Assembly (NCBI GenBank): GCA_029259715.1
Contig: JAJDEP010000010.1
Span: 167,691-231,690 of the forward strand
Length of the DNA stretch: 64,000 nt
Direction: 5' to 3'
From: Planctomycetota bacterium
GTDB taxonomy: Bacteria > Planctomycetota > B15-G4
Numbering within the stretch: the first letter of the stretch is position 1; each line of letters opens with the position of its first letter. The notes under the pieces were generated by a model. That model did not search any database. It worked only from the letters and a program-made list of their open reading frames with translations, and was not told the origin of the DNA. The position numbers and the translations under genes are program-made. Below are positions 58,664-64,000 of the stretch, in pieces.

Positions 58664-58681
58664 GCCAGCAAATCAGGCTGA
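58646..58681. repeat. 18-bp tandem duplication including the stop codon
   Basis: GCCAGCAAGCCAGGCTGA (58646-58663) is repeated as GCCAGCAAATCAGGCTGA (58664-58681). The first copy ends with the TGA of the MauE-like gene and the second repeats an in-frame TGA. Confidence 0.9.
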
Positions 58682-58802
58682 GCCGTCTCCGGCGCCGTCG
58701 GCGCGCCTCTCGGGCCCGCGCCTCGTTGCCCGTTCCCGCGGCCGGTCTACAAGCGGGCAAGAGCCGCCCCGCTCTTCCGTGCGCCGGACCTGGAGGAAGG
58801 CC

Positions 58803-60371
58803 ATGCCCGCGTACGCACCGATCATTCCCGCAGCCCGCCCGAACGACGCGACCTTCGAGGACTCGCTGCGTGAGCTGGCCCACTCGTCGCCACACATCGG
58901 CTTCGCGCTGGCCATCCACGCGCTGCTGCTGCTGATCTTCGCCAACATGGGCGGGCCGCCGCCGGAGGTCGAGCCCACGCTGGCGATCATCACGGAGCCG
59001 CCGCAGCTCGTCGTCCCGATCACGCCGCCCAAGAAGCTCGAGACCGAACCCGAGCCCATCGATCCGCAAACGCCGGTACAGGATCCGATCGTGGAGGTAT
59101 TCGAGGCCGACGATTCGGAGGAGGAGTTCGAGTCCACGGACGCCTCGACCGGCTTCAGCGACAGTGACATAGCCAGCGAGCTCGGCATCGGGTCGGGATC
59201 GCAGGGGACTCCCGGCGACGGCACCAAGTTCGGTCCGCCCGGTGGCGAGCCCGGCGGCCCCGACCTCACCCAGGACAACCCGCTCACGCGCGCGCTGCGC
59301 TGGCTGGCGCTGCACCAGAACGCCGACGGCTTCTGGTCGGCGGCCGCCTTCGACGACGAGTGCGGCGAGCAGGGCGACGACGTGCTCTGCGACGGGGCCG
59401 GCAACCCGCAGTTCGACGTGGGCGTGACCGGCCTGTCGTTGCTCGCCTTCCTCGGCGCCGGGCAGACGACGCGTCACGGCGAATACCGCGAGACGGTACG
59501 CAGCGGACTCGACTACCTGCGCAAGATCCAATCGCCCCTGGGCAACTTCGGCGACGAGCGCCTGGGCCAGCACAGCTACGACCACCTCATCGCCACCCTG
59601 GCCATGATCGAGGCCTCCGCCCGCGACCCGTCGAAGCGGGCCTTGCTCCGCAAGCCCATAAGTAACGCGCTGGCCTACACAGCGCGGCTGCGTTCGGTGG
59701 GCGGTGCGTGGCGCTACGCCCCGGACCATCCCGAGATGCTCGACCCGGCGCGGGCCAACGACTCGTCGGTGACGGGCTGGGCCATCCTCGTGCTCACGTC
59801 CGCCAAGGACATCGGCCTGGAGGTGGACGCCGCCGCCCTGGCCGACGCTCTCGACTTCCTCGACGAGGTCACCGATCCGCTGACGGGGCGCACCGGCTAC
59901 ACCGCCCTGGGCGAGAACTCGGCCCGCGAACGGGGTCGCGGTGAACTCTGGCCCGCGGAGCAGACCGAGGCGCTCACCGCGGTGGGCGTGCTCAGCCGCA
60001 TCTTCGCGGACCCTTTGCTGGAGCGGCCCCGCAACCTCGACCGGGTCGTCCGCGGCGTCGAGCGCCTCGACGCGCTGCCCCCGGTGTGGGACGGCGAGAA
60101 CGCAGGCCGGGTCGACTTCTACTACTGGTACTACGGCAGCTACGCGCTGTACCAGTTCCAGGAGATCGACCCGCGGCCGTTCAAGCACTGGAACCGCGAG
60201 CTCGTCACCACCCTCGGTCGGCACCAGCACCTGGCGGGCGAACGCCGCGGTTCCTGGGACCCGCAGGCAGATCCGTGGGGGCACCTGGGCGGGCGGGTCT
60301 ACGCCACGGCCCTGTTGGCCCTGACGCTCGAGGTCGGCTACCGCTACGACACCGTGCTGTCGCCGCGCTGA
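58803..60371 (+). CDS. Membrane-anchored prenyltransferase/squalene-oxidase-repeat protein, copy 2
   Basis: A 522-residue paralog of the gene at 55971. The juxtamembrane motif TFEDSLRELAHSSPHIGFAL leads into the helix AIHALLLLIFANMGG, and a Pro- and Glu-rich linker follows. The toroid repeats match the sister protein: RWLALHQNADGFWSAAAFDD, VTGLSLLAFLGAGQTTRHGE, VGGAWRYAPDHPEML, SSVTGWAILVLTSAKDIGL, and the C-terminus RRGSWDPQADPWGHLGGRVY to YRYDTVLS. The Cys pair (FDDECGEQGDDVLCDG) is also conserved. ATG 58803 is preferred because GGAGGAAGG lies just before it. Both copies bracket the rhodanese-MauE pair. Confidence 0.83.
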   Translation: MPAYAPIIPAARPNDATFEDSLRELAHSSPHIGFALAIHALLLLIFANMGGPPPEVEPTLAIITEPPQLVVPITPPKKLETEPEPIDPQTPVQDPIVEVFEADDSEEEFESTDASTGFSDSDIASELGIGSGSQGTPGDGTKFGPPGGEPGGPDLTQDNPLTRALRWLALHQNADGFWSAAAFDDECGEQGDDVLCDGAGNPQFDVGVTGLSLLAFLGAGQTTRHGEYRETVRSGLDYLRKIQSPLGNFGDERLGQHSYDHLIATLAMIEASARDPSKRALLRKPISNALAYTARLRSVGGAWRYAPDHPEMLDPARANDSSVTGWAILVLTSAKDIGLEVDAAALADALDFLDEVTDPLTGRTGYTALGENSARERGRGELWPAEQTEALTAVGVLSRIFADPLLERPRNLDRVVRGVERLDALPPVWDGENAGRVDFYYWYYGSYALYQFQEIDPRPFKHWNRELVTTLGRHQHLAGERRGSWDPQADPWGHLGGRVYATALLALTLEVGYRYDTVLSPR

Positions 60372-60395
60372 GCCTGTCTCCCCGCCGGGCCCGGA

Positions 60396-60662
60396 TCAGC
60401 TGGAGGCGGCGGACGCCTTGCGCATCACGAGGGCCTTGCGACGGGCCGCCGTGTTCGCGTGCAGCACGTTGGACTTGGCGCACTTGTCGATGCGCTTGTA
60501 GGCCATGGCCACAGCCGCCTTGATCTGCTCGCTGTCGCCGGACGCGGCGGCCTCATCGACGCGACGCAGGGCCGTCTTCATGGCCGAGGTCTTGGTCCGG
60601 TTGAGTTCGCGCGACTTCACATTCTGTCGGACGCGCTTCTGGGCTTGGCGAGAGTGGGGCAT
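60396..60662 (-). CDS. rpsT: 30S ribosomal protein S20
   Basis: An 88-residue ribosomal protein. MPHSRQAQKRVRQNVKSREL followed by NRTKTSAMKTALRRV is the typical N-terminal helix of S20, and AVAMAYKRIDKCAKSNVLHA followed by NTAARRKALV completes the family signature. It binds 16S rRNA early in assembly. Full family length. It is convergent with the repeat protein gene and not part of a ribosomal operon, as usual for rpsT. Confidence 0.96.
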   Translation of the reverse strand: MPHSRQAQKRVRQNVKSRELNRTKTSAMKTALRRVDEAAASGDSEQIKAAVAMAYKRIDKCAKSNVLHANTAARRKALVMRKASAASS

Positions 60663-60697
60663 GAGGTTCGGGTCGGCCGGGGGTCAGGGTCCTGCAT

Positions 60698-62035
60698 TCA
60701 GCCTTGCAGGGCCTCGACCTTGGTGGCCACGTCCTTGTAGTTGATGTCGACTTCGTACACCGCGAGGAAGCGCGAGAGGGCCCCGGAGGTGTCCCCCATC
60801 CGCTCGCAGACGAGCCCCAGATGGTAGCAGATCTCCTTTCCGCGGTCTGTCCGCACGCCCCCCGCTCCGGCGAGGGCCGCCTCGAACTGCCGGGCCGCCA
60901 GGGGGAACAGCCCCTTGCGGGAGAAGCAGGCCCCCAGCCCCTGCTGGGCGTCGAGTTGGAAGCGGTGGTCGTCGGCCAGAGCCTGGAACTGCTCGATGGC
61001 CTCGTCGGTGCGCTTGAGACGATACAGGGCGCGCGCCAGGGCCAGCCGCACCGACCCCAGGCCCGGATCACGCCCCAGGCGCCGGCGTCCCTCCTCGACC
61101 ATCTGCTCCGCCCGCTCGGTGGTCAGGCGGGCCACGGCGGCCTTGTCACCGGCCGCCCGGGCCGCCGCCAGGGCCGCCTCCAGGCCGGCCTGGCGCACCT
61201 CGCCCCGGCGGTCGAGCAGCTCGCCGTCGGCGGCGTTCTGCTCCAGCCCCTCGTCGAGCCGGACCGCGGCCCGGGCGTGGTCGCCGGCCGCCGCGAGGGC
61301 GTCCACCAGCCGCAGGCGCACCGCGCGATCCTTGGGGTCGGCCTCCAACGCCGCAGTGAGCGACTCGATGTCCTCGGCCCGCTCATCCTCCGTGCGGTGG
61401 CGCCGCTCGGTGCGCTGCTGCTGCCGCATCGCCGACGGATCCTTGATCAACTCCCGCGACGACGTGGCCGTCTCGAAGCGCGTGCTCGCCAGCGTGCCCT
61501 CGGCCGCCAAGGTCTTGCGCATGCGCTCGACCTCGGGGTCGTGGGGGTCCACCGCGTGGGCGCGTTCGAAACACTCGACCGCCCGCTCGATGGAGCGCAT
61601 GCGGTAGTGCAACCGCCCGGCACCCTTGAGCGCCGCGGTGTCGTCGGCGTCGAGCTCGAGCAGGAACTCCCAGGTGGCCAGCGCGGCCTCGGCGTGCTCC
61701 TGGGCCTCGAGCGCGGCGGCGAGCAGACTCGCCAGGCTCACGTCGTGGGGATTGCGCTCGAGTCCCGTGTCGCAGGTCTTCACCACGGCGGCGGACTTGC
61801 GGGCCGTAGCCAGCCCCTTCGCGGCGCCGACCATGCCCTTGGCCGCCGTGCGGTCGAGCAGCGAGGCGCCGCCCTTCAACTCGGCCTTGCGGTGGTAGCT
61901 GCGCAGCAGGCCCGTCCGCGCTCCAGCGTGTCCCGGATCGGCGCGCAGAACCTGCCGATAGAGCGCGATGGCCTGGGCCGGATTGCGCCGCCGCAGCGCC
62001 GTCTCGGCCTTCTCGATGAACCGTTCGGCGTCCAT
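60698..62035 (-). CDS. TPR-repeat protein
   Basis: A 445-residue cytoplasmic protein of TPR repeats, with no signal peptide. RFIEKAETALRRRNPAQAIA starts the first repeat; others are SIERAVECFERAHAVDPHDP, ALYRLKRTDEAIEQFQALAD and LFPLAARQFEAALAGAGGV. A charged spacer (RQQQRTERRHRTEDERAED) divides two TPR blocks. TPR arrays mediate protein binding; the partner is unknown. ATG 62035 is used because TPR coding begins at once. It is divergent from the deformylase gene and co-directional with rpsT. Confidence 0.8.
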   Translation of the reverse strand: MDAERFIEKAETALRRRNPAQAIALYRQVLRADPGHAGARTGLLRSYHRKAELKGGASLLDRTAAKGMVGAAKGLATARKSAAVVKTCDTGLERNPHDVSLASLLAAALEAQEHAEAALATWEFLLELDADDTAALKGAGRLHYRMRSIERAVECFERAHAVDPHDPEVERMRKTLAAEGTLASTRFETATSSRELIKDPSAMRQQQRTERRHRTEDERAEDIESLTAALEADPKDRAVRLRLVDALAAAGDHARAAVRLDEGLEQNAADGELLDRRGEVRQAGLEAALAAARAAGDKAAVARLTTERAEQMVEEGRRRLGRDPGLGSVRLALARALYRLKRTDEAIEQFQALADDHRFQLDAQQGLGACFSRKGLFPLAARQFEAALAGAGGVRTDRGKEICYHLGLVCERMGDTSGALSRFLAVYEVDINYKDVATKVEALQG

Positions 62036-62106
62036 GGCGCGAACGATACCACGCTCCCCACGGCCCCCCGACGCGCCCCCCCTCGTGCGACACGCGGGCT
62101 GCATGC

Positions 62107-62112
62107 GATACT
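62107..62112 (+). promoter_or_regulatory. -10-like hexamer for a leaderless def mRNA
   Basis: GATACT ends seven bases before the A of the deformylase ATG (62119), the distance expected if transcription starts at the A. No ribosome-binding sequence and no clear -35 box. Confidence 0.5.
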
Positions 62113-62118
62113 GAGCCC

Positions 62119-62634
62119 ATGGAATTGCGCCTGCACCTCTACCCCGATCCGGTCCTGCTGCGCACGGCTTCGCCCGTCGCCGACGACGCGTTCGACGACG
62201 ACCTCAGGGAACGTGTGCAGGCCATGTTCGAGATCATGTACAGCGAGAAGGGCGTCGGCCTGGCCGGACCCCAGGTGGGCTGGGACAAGCAGGTGCTCGT
62301 GATGAACCCCGCCGGTTCCCGCGAGGATGAGACCGGCGCGCGGGTCGTCATCAATCCCCGCGTCCTGAAGAAGTGGGGCAAGCAGGTCGAGCAGGAGGGC
62401 TGCCTCTCCTTCCCGGACATCTTCGTCGACGTCGAGCGGCCCCGGGGGTTACGCGTCGCGTGGCGCGACGAACACGGCGAGGCTCACGAGGACGACTGGA
62501 ACGAGTTCCCCGCCCGGGTGCTGCAGCACGAAAAGGACCACCTCGACGGCGTGCTGCTCGTGCACCGCATGAGCCCCGTCGACCGCATCCGCTATCGCCG
62601 CGAACTCGAGGAGCTGCTGGCGTCGGCCGGCTGA
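62119..62634 (+). CDS. def: Peptide deformylase
   Basis: A 171-residue metallo-enzyme that removes the formyl group from nascent peptides. All three motifs are intact: GVGLAGPQVG (residues 45-54), EGCLS (93-97, metal ligand Cys95) and QHEKDHLDG (136-144, with His137, Glu138 and His141). The length is normal for type 1 deformylases. The riboflavin kinase gene starts four bases after the stop. The methionyl-tRNA formyltransferase gene often found with def is not here. Confidence 0.96.
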   Translation: MELRLHLYPDPVLLRTASPVADDAFDDDLRERVQAMFEIMYSEKGVGLAGPQVGWDKQVLVMNPAGSREDETGARVVINPRVLKKWGKQVEQEGCLSFPDIFVDVERPRGLRVAWRDEHGEAHEDDWNEFPARVLQHEKDHLDGVLLVHRMSPVDRIRYRRELEELLASAG

Positions 62635-62638
62635 CGGC

Positions 62639-63607
62639 TTGCGGCACCTCATCATCGCGTCGCTGGACGAGCTGGACGTCCTGCACGATGCCTCCGTCGT
62701 CACCATCGGTGTGTTCGACGGCCTGCACCTGGGACACCGCACGATCCTGCAGCGGCTGCGCGCCGCCGGCGAAGCCCGGGGTCTCCCGCGGGTCTGTGTG
62801 ACCTTCTCCACCCACCCCAAGGCCGTGCTGCTGGGTGAGGCGCCCCGTCAGATCCTCTCCCTCGAGCACCGGCTCGAGCTGCTGGCCGCCGCGGGCGTCG
62901 ACACCACCGTGGTGATCGAGTTCAGCCCGGCCTTCGCGTCCACCGAGCCCGAGGCCTTCGTCGAGCAGCTGCTCGTGCGCAAGCTGGGCGTGACCGAGCT
63001 CGTCATCGGCCACGACACGGCCATCGGTCGCCACCGCCGCGGCGACGCCGACTACCTGGCCCGGGCCGGCAAGCGCTACGGCTTCGCCGTGGTGGCGGTG
63101 GGCGGCGTGCTGCTCGACGGCGAGGTGGTCTCGTCCACCGGCGTGCGCCGGGCCATCGCCGCGGGCGACATCGCGGCCGCCGAGCGCATGCTGGGCCGGC
63201 CCGTGTCGCTGCTCGGCACCATCGTCAAGGGTGACGGCCGCGGCGCGACCATCGGCTTCCCCACCGCCAACCTCGAGGTCCGCTCCGAGGCCTTCCCGCC
63301 GCTCGGCGTGTATGCCGTCACGGCCCGCTGCGCCCTCGGCGACCTGCCCGCCGTGATGAACTACGGCCTGCGCCCCACCTTCAAGCAGGACGAGCGCCAC
63401 GCCGTGTTCGAGATCCACATCCTCGACCGGGGCGGCACCGCGGAGCCCGACTTCGACCTGTACGGCCAGCACATGGAGGTGTTCCTGCACAGCTTCCTGC
63501 GCCGGGAGCAACGCTTCGACGGCGTCGAGGCGCTGCAGGCCCAGATCGTCCTCGACTGTGAACAGGCGCGCGCCCTCGAGCACACCCTGCCGCCGGCGCG
63601 CCGCTAG
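62639..63607 (+). CDS. ribF: Bifunctional riboflavin kinase/FAD synthetase
   Basis: A 322-residue bifunctional enzyme that makes FMN and FAD. The N-terminal nucleotidyltransferase has TIGVFDGLHLGHRTILQRLR and VIGHDTAIGRHRRGDADYL, followed by SSTGVRRAIAAGDIAAAERM. The C-terminal riboflavin kinase has GDGRGATIGFPTANLEV and GVYAVTARC, then FEIHILD with the catalytic Glu region. It begins at TTG 62639, in keeping with tight coupling to def. It ends on a shared CTAG with the convergent gene at 63604. Confidence 0.93.
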   Translation: MRHLIIASLDELDVLHDASVVTIGVFDGLHLGHRTILQRLRAAGEARGLPRVCVTFSTHPKAVLLGEAPRQILSLEHRLELLAAAGVDTTVVIEFSPAFASTEPEAFVEQLLVRKLGVTELVIGHDTAIGRHRRGDADYLARAGKRYGFAVVAVGGVLLDGEVVSSTGVRRAIAAGDIAAAERMLGRPVSLLGTIVKGDGRGATIGFPTANLEVRSEAFPPLGVYAVTARCALGDLPAVMNYGLRPTFKQDERHAVFEIHILDRGGTAEPDFDLYGQHMEVFLHSFLRREQRFDGVEALQAQIVLDCEQARALEHTLPPARR

Positions 63608-63903
63608 CTGGAGAGGAACTTCTCCATCTGCTCGCCGGTGACGACGCCACCGCGCTTGCGGATCCACTCGGCGTTGCCGGGGCCCCAGGCCTCGTCGGCG
63701 CGAACCACGAGGACGCGACACGCGCACCCGCCCGGGCAGGTGCAGCCGTCGCGCAGGGGCGGCCCCTTGAAGTCGGCCTCGGCCACCCAGCTCGTGCCGT
63801 CGAGCTTGCGGCAGGCCGCGCACACCTGGGGCGACGAGCCGACATGCCAGGTCTGGTACGCCACCGGTTCTCCCCGGCCGAGCAGTTTGTCGAGGAGTCC
63901 CAT
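63604..63903 (-). CDS. Small Cys-rich protein related to phage head morphogenesis C-terminal motif
   Basis: A 99-residue protein without signal peptide. VCAACRKLDGTSWVAEADF then GPPLRDGCTCPGGCACRV carries six cysteines as one CxxC and three CxC-like groups. The pattern C-x2-C-x2-LDG ... PPL-x2-G-C-x-C resembles the cysteine-rich end of Mu-type minor head proteins and of small standalone bacterial relatives. It could bind zinc. The last part GNAEWIRKRGGVVTGEQMEK is helical. Start ATG 63903. Confidence 0.6.
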   Translation of the reverse strand: MGLLDKLLGRGEPVAYQTWHVGSSPQVCAACRKLDGTSWVAEADFKGPPLRDGCTCPGGCACRVLVVRADEAWGPGNAEWIRKRGGVVTGEQMEKFLSS

Positions 63904-63950
63904 GTCAGGCTGATCCTAGGCTTCGGACGGGCGGAACGTAAAAGGGTCGC

Positions 63951-63986
63951 GGGGGGGGGGGGGGCGGGCGGGGGCGCGGGGGGGGG
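63951..63986. repeat. Poly-G tract at the right edge
   Basis: Runs of 14 and 9 consecutive G within a stretch that is almost wholly G. This type of end is typical of sequencing error at a contig edge, so bases beyond about 63948 should not be trusted. Confidence 0.6.
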
Positions 63987-64000
63987 CCACGGCCCACGTG

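Overview
The window is GC-rich DNA from a Gram-negative bacterium. A secretin, several lipoprotein signals and many Sec-type signal peptides point to two membranes. Large secreted Asp-box proteins, prenyltransferase/squalene-oxidase-repeat proteins with a TonB-like membrane anchor, VWA-type TadG proteins and a zinc-ribbon membrane protein fit a member of the Planctomycetota best. That assignment is an inference from gene content; no rRNA or other taxonomic marker beyond ribosomal protein S20 is present.

Layout. 0-7.5 kb: a partial gene, a large Asp-box exoprotein, a pirin, an SRPBCC protein, an SRAP/HMCES protein, a c-type haem protein and a cupredoxin-like membrane protein. 7.5-23.6 kb: a complete Tad/Flp pilus locus, transcribed mostly leftward. 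From its upstream end it has five Flp pilins, prepilin peptidase CpaA, TadE, two VWA-TadG proteins, CpaB, CpaC secretin, CpaE, CpaF ATPase, TadB, TadC and two lipoproteins, with a divergent TadG-like gene at its head. 23.9-28.4 kb: two secreted proteins (Asp-box; TIM-barrel glycosidase-like). 28.5-45 kb: a mixed block with a HAD-UbiA fusion facing a membrane glycosyltransferase, a NarL-type regulator, a pilin-like protein, a cyclophilin lipoprotein, threonine synthase, a PIG-V-like transferase, an MscS channel, DUF2270, an esterase, a class V aminotransferase and a GGQ release-factor-like protein.

45.7-49.2 kb: a secreted protein with a cysteine about every eight residues stands just upstream of a 2-Cys peroxiredoxin; a histidine phosphatase and an orphan TadG paralog follow. 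49.5-55.9 kb: an operon encoding a dGTPase-RNase III fusion, Mfd and a SurA-like isomerase. 56-60.4 kb: two paralogous membrane-anchored prenyltransferase-like repeat proteins flank a rhodanese and a MauE/DoxX protein. 60.4-64 kb: S20, a TPR protein, peptide deformylase, RibF and a small Cys-rich protein.

Regulatory reading. Pilins c and e, the divergent TadG and the orphan TadG at 49 kb share a promoter-like signature (TTGAC or TTGCC, 17-nt spacer, then A/TGTCTT). Each of the four near-identical pilins is followed by conserved RNA hairpins whose only imperfections become G-U pairs on the transcribed strand. Several other genes have a -10-like hexamer placed so that transcription would begin at or within a few bases of the start codon, which suggests leaderless mRNAs. 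The strongest novelty candidates are the dGTPase-RNase III fusion, the Cys-every-eight protein beside peroxiredoxin, the twin repeat-protein locus and the pilin-array promoters and RNA elements.
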